In this document: positions 49,437 to 58,236 of the stretch, piece by piece
Numbering within the stretch: the first letter of the stretch is position 1
Layout: every line of letters begins with the position of its first letter
Assembly: GCF_030413615.1 (NCBI RefSeq)
Contig: NZ_CP129236.1
Coordinates: 542,001 to 606,000, forward strand
Direction of reading: 5' to 3'
Length of the DNA stretch: 64,000 nucleotides
From: Planococcus shixiaomingii
Lineage (GTDB): Bacteria > Bacillota > Bacilli > Bacillales_A > Planococcaceae
Notes under the pieces: generated by a model
What the model saw: only the letters and a program-made list of their open reading frames with translations
What the model was told of the DNA's origin: nothing
The model's database searches: none
Translations under genes and position numbers: made by a program

Positions 49437-49454
49437 AAAAACGGAGGTGCTAGA

Positions 49455-50504
49455 ATGAAACAAGATCAAGGAACATTAATCGAAGAAGTGGCAGGCGCAA
49501 CAGAGACTCAAAGTGTCAAAGGAGTAGAAATGAAGCAAGAGCATGCGGCTCAAATCGCAGCTGTAGTTGACGCAGTAAATGCCAAGAAAATCGACAATGT
49601 ATACTTTGTGGCATGCGGCGGATCGATGGCTTCATTATCATTCGGTGAATACTTCTTAAGTAAAGAAATTGAAATTCCAAGCTTCGTATATACTTCCAAC
49701 GAGTTTATTCACCGCAACCCTAAATCACTTGGCGAGAACAGCTTAGTGGTTTTGCGTTCCCATTCAGGAACTACTCCGGAAACTGTGGAAGCTGCAAGTT
49801 TTGCCAAAGCGAAGGGTGCAGTGACTGTGGCGATTTCCATGGAAGCTGAATCTCCACTAGCCCAAGCTGCCGAGCATGTTGTCCATTACAACTACAAAGA
49901 TGGTTCAGATGCGATTGACGGTGAAGCGGGCATGTTCTATACATTGATTTTCGAACTTTTAAATGCATTATCCCCTAACGAAAAATACAAGCGCGTTGTC
50001 AATCAGCTGCCGAACCTTGGGAACTTGATCGAGAAAAACATCGAGCAGTTTTCAGAAGCGGCAAACGAGTTCGGCAAAAAATACAAGCGCGATAAAATCA
50101 TCTACACAATGGCGAGCGGTGCATACATCCACCACGCATACTCGTTTACTAGCTGCTTGTTAATGGAGATGTTGTGGATCCATTCTAATGCCATCCATTC
50201 AGGCGAGTTCTTCCACGGACCATTTGAAATCACGGATTACGATGTTCCATTCTTAGTGGTTAAAGGCGAAGGCGCGAGCCGTCCACTTGATGAGCGCGCA
50301 TTAGACTTCGTTCAGAAATTCAGCGATAAAGTAGAAGTGGTGGATATTGCAGAATTGAATTACGATGGAATTGATGAAGATTTGAAAGAATACTTCGGAC
50401 CGGCTTTGACAGGTTTCGTTTTACGACTTTATGCAGACGGCTTAGCTGAACACACGGGCCACCCGTTGTCCGTCCGTAGATATATGTGGAAAATGGAATA
50501 TTAA
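49455..50504 (+). CDS. frlB: Fructosamine-6-phosphate deglycase (FrlB-like SIS protein)
   Basis: A 349-residue protein with two SIS sugar-phosphate isomerase domains: VYFVACGGSMASLSFGEYF near residue 55, VVLRSHSGTTPETVEAASFAKAKGAVTVAIS near 100, and the second from about 205 (IYTMASGAYIHHAYSFTSCLLMEMLWIHSNAIHSGEFFHGPFE). In the Bacillus frl system FrlB splits fructosamine-6-phosphate into glucose-6-phosphate and an amino acid. The identity rests on the operon partners (binding protein, two permeases, PfkB kinase, GntR regulator); a GlmS- or AgaS-like isomerase is the alternative. RBS GGAGG. Confidence 0.85.
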   Translation: MKQDQGTLIEEVAGATETQSVKGVEMKQEHAAQIAAVVDAVNAKKIDNVYFVACGGSMASLSFGEYFLSKEIEIPSFVYTSNEFIHRNPKSLGENSLVVLRSHSGTTPETVEAASFAKAKGAVTVAISMEAESPLAQAAEHVVHYNYKDGSDAIDGEAGMFYTLIFELLNALSPNEKYKRVVNQLPNLGNLIEKNIEQFSEAANEFGKKYKRDKIIYTMASGAYIHHAYSFTSCLLMEMLWIHSNAIHSGEFFHGPFEITDYDVPFLVVKGEGASRPLDERALDFVQKFSDKVEVVDIAELNYDGIDEDLKEYFGPALTGFVLRLYADGLAEHTGHPLSVRRYMWKMEY

Positions 50505-50532
50505 GTATGTAGAGCTTCTACATACTTTTTTT
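50504..50532 (+). terminator. Intrinsic terminator between frlB and frlO
   Basis: AGTATGTAGA, loop GCT, TCTACATACT, then seven T. It is a full terminator inside the operon and probably reduces expression of the distal genes relative to frlB. Confidence 0.85.
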
Positions 50533-50573
50533 CCAACAAGCAAAGGCTTCACCATTTTAAAGGGGGTTTTGAA

Positions 50574-51851
50574 ATGAAGAAGATGCTGTTGTTCTCAATA
50601 TTTTTGCTTCTCCTCAGTTCAGTTTTGTCTGCATGTAATTCGAATGATGCAACTACCGCAGCCACTGAAGATGGAAAAGTCGTCATCGACTTTTTCCACA
50701 GATGGCCAAATGAGCCTCGCAAGTCTTTCTATGATGAAAAAATAAAAGAGTATATGGAAGCGAACCCTGATGTCCATATCAATGTGAACTCGGTATTGAA
50801 CGATTCTTACAAAGAAAAAATCAAAGTTTTGGTTTCCAGCGATGACCTTCCGGACATTTTCTCTTCTTGGTCCTATTCATTTGCTGAAAACCTTGTGTCC
50901 TCAGAGAAGATCATGCCTTTGAATGATGTTCTAAGCGAAGATCAAGAGTGGTCATCAAGCATTATCGAATCTCAGTACGACGGATTTAAGTTTGATGAAG
51001 AAACATACGGTGTTCCTTTCACGGTAGATGGAAAAGCGTTCTTCTATAACAAAGCCATCTTCGAAGAAAACAACATTGCAGTTCCTAAAACATATGATGA
51101 ATTCATCGCAGCACTTGATTCGTTAAAGCAAGCAGGCTACGAACAGCCGTTGGTGGAAGGTTTGACTGATACGTGGGCCATTTCCCACTATCTCGGAACG
51201 ATTTTCGAACGAGTGGTCGACCCGGCTGTATTGGAAAAAGATTATACGCCAGAAACTGGCGAGTTCACAGATCCTGGCTATATCAAAGGCTTGGAAATCT
51301 TCGAGCAACTAGCTGGTTACATGGGTGACGTTTCTACGGCGATGGACCATGAAGCGGCCCGCAATATGTTCGCCGCTGGAGAAGTTCCGGTATTGTACAT
51401 GCAATTTGCGGAAATCAAAATGGTGGAAGAAGCGAGTGATGTGGAATTTGGTTTCTTTGACTTCCCTGAGGTTGAAGGCGGCAAAGGCGATCCGACTGCA
51501 CTGACTGGCGCGCCTGAAGGCTGGATGGTCAGCAAAAATGCGCCAAAAGAAACCGTTGATTTCTTGAAATTCCTAACTTCTGCAGAAACTGCTGCTGAAT
51601 TTACGAAAACGGATGGCCAGTTGAATGCGGTCAAAGGAGCTGTAACTCCGGAGAACGTCAACGCAACCAGCCAAGAAGCTTACGAATTGGTAACGAATGC
51701 AACTTCTACTGCCCCTTGGTTTGATAACGCAGTCAATATCAACATCGCCGATGTCTTTATGCGCGGAGGACAGGAATTGGCGACTGGCCAGTCTACTCCA
51801 CAAGACGTTATGAAAAACGTCCAGCAAGAAGCGAAAAGCCTTAGAGAATAA
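50574..51851 (+). CDS. frlO: Sugar-amine ABC transporter substrate-binding lipoprotein (FrlO-like)
   Basis: A 425-residue extracellular solute-binding protein of the CUT1 family. The lipoprotein signal MKKMLLFSIFLLLLSSVLSAC has its lipobox Cys at residue 21. The mature protein has the family pattern DFFHRWPNEPRKSFYDEKIKEYMEANPDV...KIKVLVSSDDLPDIFSSW...YGVPFTVDGKAFFYNKAIFEENNI. It captures the fructosamine (Amadori) substrate for the two permeases that follow. No ATPase gene is in the operon; in B. subtilis the shared ATPase MsmX serves FrlONM, as I recall. Confidence 0.85.
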   Translation: MKKMLLFSIFLLLLSSVLSACNSNDATTAATEDGKVVIDFFHRWPNEPRKSFYDEKIKEYMEANPDVHINVNSVLNDSYKEKIKVLVSSDDLPDIFSSWSYSFAENLVSSEKIMPLNDVLSEDQEWSSSIIESQYDGFKFDEETYGVPFTVDGKAFFYNKAIFEENNIAVPKTYDEFIAALDSLKQAGYEQPLVEGLTDTWAISHYLGTIFERVVDPAVLEKDYTPETGEFTDPGYIKGLEIFEQLAGYMGDVSTAMDHEAARNMFAAGEVPVLYMQFAEIKMVEEASDVEFGFFDFPEVEGGKGDPTALTGAPEGWMVSKNAPKETVDFLKFLTSAETAAEFTKTDGQLNAVKGAVTPENVNATSQEAYELVTNATSTAPWFDNAVNINIADVFMRGGQELATGQSTPQDVMKNVQQEAKSLRE

Positions 51852-51862
51852 AACGTAAAATT

Positions 51863-51901
51863 AAATAAGTCCTAATGTTCTTGGAATGTTAGGACTTATT
51901 A
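51863..51901 (+). other. Stem-loop between frlO and frlN
   Basis: AATAAGTCCTAA and TTAGGACTTATT flank a 13-base loop, with no U-run after. It probably protects the upstream binding-protein message, giving more binding protein than permease. Confidence 0.7.
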
Positions 51902-51921
51902 TTATGAGAGAAGGTGTATGT

Positions 51922-52806
51922 ATGATCGCCAGAAAAATTCCGCTGATTCCAACCTTGTTCCTTTTACCGAGTTTGTTGTTTTTAGGTATCTTCATTTATT
52001 TCCCACTGGTCCAGAATGTGTACAACAGTTTTTTCGATTTTAGTGTCTTTTCCCCAACTAAAGAATTTGTCGGTTTTGCTTCGTTTCAGCAATTGCTTCA
52101 AGATGAAGTAATTGTGGCGGCATTCATAAACAATGTGAAATACGCTGTTATCTCCGTTTTGTTCCAAGTGTTTTTCGCATTAGTTCTTGCAACGATTTTG
52201 GAAGACAAAGTCTTTAGAAGAATAGCACCCGCTTTGCGCGTGATTTACTTTATGCCCGTCATGATTTCCATTTCAGTAATCGCTTTATTGTTCACATTTG
52301 TATACAACCCGCAAATGGGGCTTTTGAATAGTTTCTTAGAATTAATTGGATTAGAAAATTTAGCTACTCCTTGGTTAGGAAATGCTACAACGGCAATATA
52401 CGCGGTCATTGCGATGTCCCAATGGCAAAGCATCGGGTTCATCACAATGCTGTTCATTGTAGCGATCCAGAAAATTCCTAAAGAGTTATACGAGGCAGCT
52501 GATATAGATGGAGCAGGGAAGGTTAGGAAGTTTTTCAACATCACCATCCCGCAAGTAAAAGAAACCATGTTTGTAAACGTTCTGATTACAGTGACTGGAT
52601 CTATTTTGGTTTTCAACGAGCCATTCATCTTAACCGGAGGAGGGCCGGGCTTTAGTTCAACCACATTGTCGGTGTTGATGTACGAACAAGGATTTGGCAA
52701 AGACAATATGGGCTATGCCTCAGCCATCGCTACCTTGATTTTTGTATTGTCCGCTATTTTCGCACTGATCCAAATTAGGGTTTCTGGAACTGGAAAGGAT
52801 GATTAG
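51922..52806 (+). CDS. frlN: ABC sugar transporter permease (FrlN-like)
   Basis: A 294-residue inner-membrane subunit with six hydrophobic segments and the EAA loop YEAADIDGAGKVRKFFNITIP near residue 190, typical of CUT1 family permeases of the MalF type. The ATG at 51922 follows AAGGTG; an earlier ATG at 51886 lies within the stem-loop and lacks a ribosome site. The end nearly abuts the next permease gene. Confidence 0.88.
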   Translation: MIARKIPLIPTLFLLPSLLFLGIFIYFPLVQNVYNSFFDFSVFSPTKEFVGFASFQQLLQDEVIVAAFINNVKYAVISVLFQVFFALVLATILEDKVFRRIAPALRVIYFMPVMISISVIALLFTFVYNPQMGLLNSFLELIGLENLATPWLGNATTAIYAVIAMSQWQSIGFITMLFIVAIQKIPKELYEAADIDGAGKVRKFFNITIPQVKETMFVNVLITVTGSILVFNEPFILTGGGPGFSSTTLSVLMYEQGFGKDNMGYASAIATLIFVLSAIFALIQIRVSGTGKDD

Positions 52807-52807
52807 G

Positions 52808-53710
52808 ATGGTCAAAACAGATGTAAAAGGAGATTATTTGGAACGCGATCGGGCGGCCAGCAAACCACGCACCAAAGCGAAGCTGAATTTAACTGCTGGC
52901 ATCTCGAAGTACACGGTTCTTCTCGGATTATTGGCGTTCGCTGTCATCATTCTGTATCCGCTGTTTTGGATGGTAATTTCATCTTTGAAAAGTTACGATG
53001 AAATCTATAACAATGTTTGGGGCCTTCCGTCCGTCTGGCACTTTGAAAACTATGCAACTGCCTGGTCGATGGGGATTTCCAGTTATTTCTTCAATAGCGT
53101 AGTGGTCACTTTGGCTACTATTGCATTGGTGGTATTAATCGGCTCCATGGCAGCGTTTACGTTATCCAGATACCGCTCAAAATGGATTGATGCGGCGCTG
53201 ATTTTCATCATCGGCGGTATCATGATGAACCCTCAAGTCGCATTGATTCCGTTGTTTGAGATCTTGACTTGGCTGGACCTCATTAATACGAGATGGGCGT
53301 TGATTTTAACTTACGTGGCTTTCCGGCTGCCGTTGACCATTATTTTGATAAGAGCTTTCTTTTTAAGCATTCCGAAAGAGCTGGAAGAGTCGGCTATTAT
53401 TGACGGGTGCAGCGAATTCGGGATTTACGCGAGAATCTATCTTCCACTGTCAATTCCTATTATTTTGACGACAGTGGTGTTGACTGCATTTTTCGCTTGG
53501 AACGAGTTCTTGTTCGCAACAGTGTTTATCGATTCGGAGATTTTGAAGACGATTCCTTCAGGATTGATGAATTTCAAAGATGCCCTTAGAACGGATTGGG
53601 GCGTATTGCTTTCAGGGATGGTGATCGCGTCGATTCCGATGGTGATTTTATTGGTAATATTGCAGAAATTCCTGGTGAGAGGTTTGTCGGAAGGGTCTGT
53701 TAAGGGATAA
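52808..53710 (+). CDS. frlM: ABC sugar transporter permease (FrlM-like)
   Basis: A 300-residue MalG-type permease. After a charged 35-residue N-terminus there are six membrane segments and the EAA loop EESAIIDGCSEFGIYARIYLPLSIP near residue 205. ATG 52808 lies 8 nt after AAAGGA and 1 bp after the frlN stop; an overlapping ATG at 52799 would sit on the ribosome site. It pairs with the preceding permease to form the channel. Confidence 0.88.
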   Translation: MVKTDVKGDYLERDRAASKPRTKAKLNLTAGISKYTVLLGLLAFAVIILYPLFWMVISSLKSYDEIYNNVWGLPSVWHFENYATAWSMGISSYFFNSVVVTLATIALVVLIGSMAAFTLSRYRSKWIDAALIFIIGGIMMNPQVALIPLFEILTWLDLINTRWALILTYVAFRLPLTIILIRAFFLSIPKELEESAIIDGCSEFGIYARIYLPLSIPIILTTVVLTAFFAWNEFLFATVFIDSEILKTIPSGLMNFKDALRTDWGVLLSGMVIASIPMVILLVILQKFLVRGLSEGSVKG

Positions 53711-53724
53711 GAGGAGGAAATGGA

Positions 53725-54540
53725 ATGAAGCTGATAGCTGTTGGAGATAATGTGGTGGATTGCTATTTGGATCAACAAACGTATTACCCTGGAGGCAACT
53801 GCGTGAACGTCGCGGTAAACGCCAAAAAGAACGGAGCGGAAAGTGCAGCTTACATCGGAATTTTCGCTACCGACGACAAGGCGCAACACATCAAATACGC
53901 TTTAAACGAAGAAGCGGTGGATTTCCAATTTTCCCGTATTGCAGATGGCATTAGCGGACAGCCGCAAGTGTCGTTGACTGATGAGGGCGACCGCGTCTTT
54001 GTCGGCGGCCCTAAAAATACGGTGCAGCACAAACTGAAGCTCCAGCTTGTCCCGGATGAGTTGGATTACATTTCCGGCTTTGATTTATGCCATGTCAGTT
54101 GTTATTCGTCGATGGAAAGCGAATTGCCGAAGCTTTCCAAGGTCATTAACGTGTCTTTTGATTTTTCAAACAGAGTGGAAATCGACTACGTCAAATCGAT
54201 TGCCCCATATATCAATTATGCGTTCTTTTCAGCTGCCGATTTGAACGATCAAGAACTGGATCAATTTATCGAGCAAGTAAAAGAGTTCGATTTCGAAGTG
54301 TTCGCGTTGACAAGAGGCAGCCAGCCGGCTGTATTTGTCTGCAAGGGAGAGCGGTTCGATCAAAGGCTGAACCCGATTCAAGTTGTCGATACAATGGGAG
54401 CGGGTGACAGTTTAATCGGCGGTTTTTTGGTGAATTATATAAACGGGGAAAGCCCTGAGGCAGCCCTCGAAAAAGCGACCAAATCAGCTGAAATCACTTG
54501 CGGGATGTTTGGAGGTTTCGGATACCCAAGAAGTTTCTAA
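53725..54540 (+). CDS. frlD: Fructosamine kinase (FrlD-like, PfkB family)
   Basis: A 271-residue ribokinase-like enzyme, phosphorylating the imported fructosamine at O6 to make the FrlB substrate. It begins KLIAVGDNVVDCYLDQQTYYPGGNCVNVAVNAKKNG (the PfkB signature 1 region) and carries the anion-hole and catalytic Asp in DTMGAGDSLIGGFLVNYI near residue 222. Length and the GNCVNVAV motif match FrlD (YurL) of Bacillus and E. coli. RBS GAGGAGG, 14 bp after the permease. Confidence 0.87.
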   Translation: MKLIAVGDNVVDCYLDQQTYYPGGNCVNVAVNAKKNGAESAAYIGIFATDDKAQHIKYALNEEAVDFQFSRIADGISGQPQVSLTDEGDRVFVGGPKNTVQHKLKLQLVPDELDYISGFDLCHVSCYSSMESELPKLSKVINVSFDFSNRVEIDYVKSIAPYINYAFFSAADLNDQELDQFIEQVKEFDFEVFALTRGSQPAVFVCKGERFDQRLNPIQVVDTMGAGDSLIGGFLVNYINGESPEAALEKATKSAEITCGMFGGFGYPRSF

Positions 54541-54615
54541 AAATTGTAAAAGCGATTCTCCTCCTGTAAAGTTGAAATAACTGCACCATTAATACGTATC
54601 TATAGGAGAGAAGCT

Positions 54616-55359
54616 ATGAAGAACCAAAACAGTATGAATGCGGAAAGTCCTGTATTGCTGTATGAGCAAATCAAAGCCGGGGTCAAAGAGCTGATCAAAA
54701 CCAATAACCTGAAAGCTGGACACAAACTGCCGAACGAATCGGAGCTGTGCGAGATTTTCAATGTAAGCCGTATTACTATTCGCAGAGCCATTAAAGAATT
54801 AGGCGAAGAGGGTTTTATTGAAGTAATCAGAGGAAAAGGAACTTTCGTCAAAGCATCCAAGAAGGATTTGCATTTGTTGAATCTGAAAGGGTTTACGGAA
54901 GGGCTGTCCACTGAAGAAAATAATATTGAAAAAGAAGTTTTGCATAAGCATGTCATTCATGATGAGCATGACATTTCGAAAGCATTTTCATATGAAGAGA
55001 CGGAGTTTTTGGAATTGGTGCGGGTGGTGAAAGATGCGGAAGGGCCGTTTAGTGTGGATTATGCGTATCTGCCGCTAAGTGTCTATCCAGGTATTGAGCC
55101 TTTACTGACCAACAACGCTTCGACTTTTCAGCTGATCCGTGAAAAATATAAAATCAAATTTACAAAAGTAAAAAAAGAAATTGAATATGTCCACCCATCA
55201 AGTGAAATCTGCCGCTATTTGGGCGTCAGCAAAACGTCGTCGGTCATTTTGGTGAAAAAGATCATCTATGGGGAAAATGACAAACCCGTCCATTACTCAA
55301 AGTATTACTTGGCAGGAGACCGGGTTAAGTTTTACATCGAGTCGGATTATACCGATTGA
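54616..55359 (+). CDS. frlR: GntR/HutC-family regulator (FrlR-like)
   Basis: A 247-residue regulator: winged helix EQIKAGVKELIKTNNLKAGHKLPNESELCEIFNVSRITIRRAIKELGEEGFIEVIRGKGTFV (about residues 15-77), then a UTRA effector domain (90-247). Last gene of the frl cluster; the likely repressor of the palindrome at 49415-49436, released by a phosphorylated fructosamine. It has its own ribosome site (GGAGAG) after a 75-bp gap. Confidence 0.87.
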   Translation: MKNQNSMNAESPVLLYEQIKAGVKELIKTNNLKAGHKLPNESELCEIFNVSRITIRRAIKELGEEGFIEVIRGKGTFVKASKKDLHLLNLKGFTEGLSTEENNIEKEVLHKHVIHDEHDISKAFSYEETEFLELVRVVKDAEGPFSVDYAYLPLSVYPGIEPLLTNNASTFQLIREKYKIKFTKVKKEIEYVHPSSEICRYLGVSKTSSVILVKKIIYGENDKPVHYSKYYLAGDRVKFYIESDYTD

Positions 55360-55467
55360 TTGTTTTTGAGTTGAACATAAAAGATGGCAAATCCGCCGTC
55401 TGACGTTTATTGCACCTGTAACCGGGTGCTTTTTATCATTTTTGATTAGTAAAGAGGAGGATAAAGG

Positions 55468-56139
55468 ATGATTAAAGGAATTATTTTTGATTTTGATGGG
55501 TTGATTTTCGATACGGAGACTCATCAATATACCGTTTATCAGGAGATATTTGCTGAACACGGGAGCGAGCTGCCCATTGCCCGCTGGCAGCAAGAAATCG
55601 GTACACATTCCGGATTTTCGGCGCTTGATTATTTGGAAGAGCTGGTGGAGCGCAAATTGGAGCAGGACGTTTTGCGGGAACAGTTCAGCGCGAAGTATCA
55701 CGCGAAAATGGCAGAGGAAAAAGCGCGGGCGGGAGTAGAAGATTATTTGAAAGCCGCAAAAGAACAGGGCTTGAAAATCGGCTTGGCTTCCAGTTCGGAT
55801 TTTAACTGGGTCTCTACCAATCTGAAAAAACTGGGGCTTTATGAATACTTTGAATGCGTGAAAACGTCAGACGATGTGGAGAAGGTGAAGCCCGATCCTG
55901 CGTTGTATAGATTGGCTGCAGAATGCCTTGGCTTATCTCCCGACGAATGCCTTGTCTTCGAAGACTCTGCGAATGGCGCCTTGGCTGCAAAACGGGCAGG
56001 TATGAATTGCGTGATCGTGCCGAATGAAGTGACGCATACGATGGATTTTTGCGACGTGGAGCATAGGCTGGAATCGATGGCGGACATGACGTTAAGTGAA
56101 GTAGTGGACTATGTGAACAACATCAAAGTTTCCAAATGA
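55468..56139 (+). CDS. HAD-family phosphatase, beta-phosphoglucomutase-like
   Basis: A 223-residue subfamily IA HAD enzyme: motif I IIFDFDGLIFDTE (nucleophile Asp8 and Asp10), helical cap, motif II IGLASSSDF near residue 110, the Lys in EKVKPDPALYRLAAECLG near 142, and motif III/IV VFEDSANGALAAKRAGMNCVIVP. This form occurs in beta-phosphoglucomutases and sugar phosphatases (YhcW-like). Codirectional with the frl operon 108 bp upstream; a housekeeping role for sugar phosphates is likely. RBS GAGGAGG; a terminator follows at 56191-56237. Confidence 0.87.
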   Translation: MIKGIIFDFDGLIFDTETHQYTVYQEIFAEHGSELPIARWQQEIGTHSGFSALDYLEELVERKLEQDVLREQFSAKYHAKMAEEKARAGVEDYLKAAKEQGLKIGLASSSDFNWVSTNLKKLGLYEYFECVKTSDDVEKVKPDPALYRLAAECLGLSPDECLVFEDSANGALAAKRAGMNCVIVPNEVTHTMDFCDVEHRLESMADMTLSEVVDYVNNIKVSK

Positions 56140-56190
56140 CCAGAATCGCAGTTACATATTCGCGCTAAAATAAAATAAATAAAGAATATC

Positions 56191-56237
56191 AGCCTCCAAT
56201 GTCGTCTGTAGTATGTACAACGAATTGGAGGCTTTTG
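56191..56237 (+). terminator. Terminator after the HAD gene
   Basis: AGCCTCCAAT pairs with ATTGGAGGCT across a 23-base loop, followed by TTTG. Confidence 0.75.
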
Positions 56238-56335
56238 TAGATTGTATTTTTGGGTATTAATATGATAAAGGTGACATAGGGAAGGACGCTGAAATTGCTC
56301 TTTTGACACAAAATTCATTTTAAGGAGTGTTGGCA

Positions 56336-57154
56336 ATGAGAGTTATTTTTTCGCTTTTTGTTATTGTCCTGGCAGCTCTTTACAAACGATCCGTATGGAA
56401 TTTCACCGAGCAAAACCAAAAAACGAAAATTGATCTATTGGCAGCTGTGGATTGCGCGCAACCAAAAACAGAGTTAGAAGATCTCCCGCTGACGGTGCAG
56501 AGATGGGTGGCCGACTGCGGATTAGCTGACAGAGGAGCGATCAAATCGGTTCAATTGAAGCAAATCGGGTTTATGCGATTAAAACCGGACCAACAGAAAT
56601 GGATGGAAACGGAAGCAGAACAGCTAATTTCAACAGATCCGCCGTCCTTCGTTTGGACAGTGAAAGTAAAAAAGAATCCATTGTTGACGGTCATAGGTAG
56701 AGACAGCTTCAAAGGTGGAAAAGCGCAAATGCTTATGAAGTTGGCAGCGTTTGTGCCGCTTGCGCAAGTTGAGGACAACGCCAAAATGAATGAATCAGCT
56801 CTTCAGAGATATTTGATGGAGATGGCTTGGCATCCAACGGCCGCACTCTTCCCGTATGTGACTTGGAAAGAGGTGGACGCAACAACGGCAGAAGCAACCA
56901 TGACCTATCAAGGAGTTACAGGTTCGGCAACCTTTTATATGGACAAGCATGGAGAATTGGAAAAAGTCGTTGCCTCCCGCTTTAAAGATACCGATGAAAA
57001 AGCCCAGCGTTATCCGTGCATAGCGGAAATAAAATGCCACGTCAACGTGCATGGCATAACGGTGCCTTCGGAAATCGAGATTACGTGGCTGCTCGAGGAT
57101 GGTCCGTTTACCTGGTATAAATTTAAGGTGCATGATGTCCAATTCTCTTTTTAA
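56336..57154 (+). CDS. DUF6544/DUF6920-like protein
   Basis: A 272-residue protein with one N-terminal hydrophobic segment (MRVIFSLFVIVLAALYKRS), probably a membrane anchor or uncleaved signal. The remainder resembles DUF6544-type proteins: LPLTVQRWVADCGL...VQLKQIGFMRLKPDQQKWMETEAEQLISTDPPSFVWTVKVKK...RDSFKGGKAQMLMKL...ALQRYLMEMAWHPTAAL. The function is unknown; the fold is probably an extracytoplasmic beta-structure. ATG 56336 lies 8 nt after AAGGAG. Confidence 0.75.
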   Translation: MRVIFSLFVIVLAALYKRSVWNFTEQNQKTKIDLLAAVDCAQPKTELEDLPLTVQRWVADCGLADRGAIKSVQLKQIGFMRLKPDQQKWMETEAEQLISTDPPSFVWTVKVKKNPLLTVIGRDSFKGGKAQMLMKLAAFVPLAQVEDNAKMNESALQRYLMEMAWHPTAALFPYVTWKEVDATTAEATMTYQGVTGSATFYMDKHGELEKVVASRFKDTDEKAQRYPCIAEIKCHVNVHGITVPSEIEITWLLEDGPFTWYKFKVHDVQFSF

Positions 57155-57249
57155 ATTTTTCCGATGCCTCCATCTGAAAAAAGTGTTAGACTTTTCTGAT
57201 AAAAGGTTTATGATTGAATGAAACCATTTCGCTCTAGGGGGTAGATGAG

Positions 57250-57861
57250 ATGAATTTGTTGCCTAAGAGAAAAGATAAGAGAGTGGCGTTTTGGCAATGG
57301 TTTGAAGCGAACGACCAATTATATTACGAACTTCCGGATGACAAAATGGAAAAGTTGTTTTATCAGCTGGACAAGAAAATTCGCAAAGTGAACCAGGACT
57401 TGTCATGGGAGTTCAGTGGAGAATTGATCGACGGCAAGCGGAAATTTGTTGTCAGCGCAGATGGCATCGTTGAATCATTTGGGGACGTCATCGATTTGGT
57501 CCAAGCGGCACCGGCATTGCCGCATTTCGACATCGTTCCATTTCGCCAAGCGAGCGACAGTGAGGTTTCAGTGGAAAGCAACGGGCTCCGGCTGACAATG
57601 GATGACATTTTTTATTCGCATGAAGTGGGTGCGGAAACGAAATTGATCCATCTGGACCTCTATATCAAAGGATTGACGGCAGAAAATGAAGAAGAATATA
57701 TTTCGTTGGCTTTCGTTTTGCTGGATACGGCGATTGGTGAATACAACGTCGGCATGCATATTGGCGAAATCAGCTTCGGACGCTATAAATACAACAGAGA
57801 CGTGAAGCCGCTGGATAAATTGAAGGAACTTTTCAAGGAGACGGAAAATGCTGCGCATTGA
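57250..57861 (+). CDS. Hypothetical protein
   Basis: A 203-residue soluble acidic protein. The N-terminal part (KDKRVAFWQWFEANDQLYYELPDDKMEKLFYQLDKKIRKVNQDLSWEFSG) and the tail (EEYISLAFVLLDTAIGEYNVGMHIGEISFGRY) recall Firmicute proteins that compare values over a window, but I cannot assign a family with confidence. No signal, membrane segment or metal motif is seen. RBS GGGGG before ATG. A terminator follows at 57869-57900. Confidence 0.65.
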   Translation: MNLLPKRKDKRVAFWQWFEANDQLYYELPDDKMEKLFYQLDKKIRKVNQDLSWEFSGELIDGKRKFVVSADGIVESFGDVIDLVQAAPALPHFDIVPFRQASDSEVSVESNGLRLTMDDIFYSHEVGAETKLIHLDLYIKGLTAENEEEYISLAFVLLDTAIGEYNVGMHIGEISFGRYKYNRDVKPLDKLKELFKETENAAH

Positions 57862-57868
57862 TTTTCGA

Positions 57869-57900
57869 GTCAGCTCTCATCAATGGGAGCTGGCTTTTTT
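57869..57900 (+). terminator. Terminator after the 203-residue gene
   Basis: GTCAGCTCTCAT pairs with ATGGGAGCTGGC over a short loop, then TTTTTT. Confidence 0.85.
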
Positions 57901-57934
57901 CTAGCTGTCGTGAAAGTTTAGATAGTTTTTTTAA

Positions 57935-58050
57935 TTCCGCTACAGGCGGACGCTTTCCGCGGGAGGACCGCGAGCCTCCTCAGGCTAACGCCTTCCGGGG
58001 TCTCGCCTGGCCCTCTTTGCCCGCTGGAGTCGCCGCCTTCCGCTTCAATC
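57935..58050 (-). repeat. GC-rich dispersed repeat, copy 2 (inverted)
   Basis: On the minus strand it begins GAAGGCGGCGACTCCAGCGG and ends CCGCGGAAAGCGTCCGCC, the same ends as copy 1 at 34200-34315; the middle is divergent. The rest of the 375-bp gene-free gap (57862-58236) holds two terminators and no gene. Confidence 0.75.
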
Positions 58051-58193
58051 AGAAGCTAATAATTGTCCTATCATCTTATTATTTATAGATAAAAAGGGTT
58101 GTATAACAAACTTGAAGAAGCGTATTTGACTTGTAGTGGCCAATATTTTGCTGGGTTTAAACAGTATTGCGCTCAGTTTGGACAATAAAACTT

Positions 58194-58229
58194 AAAGCGC
58201 CAACACCCATTAAGGGCGTTGGCGCTTTT
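58194..58229. terminator. Terminator of the beta-xylosidase gene
   Basis: AAAGCGCCAACACCC, loop ATTAA, GGGCGTTGGCGCTTTT: a 15-bp stem next to the stop codon of the minus-strand gene. It resembles the original groEL terminator at 27485 in sequence. Confidence 0.8.
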
Positions 58230-58236
58230 CCATCTC

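Noticed and set aside
49455-50504. Glucosamine-6-phosphate synthase-type or AgaS isomerase identity for the SIS protein
   Set aside because: No glutaminase domain, and the neighbours (PfkB kinase of the GNCVNVAV type, CUT1 importer, GntR) fit the fructosamine pathway better. The alternative is not fully excluded.
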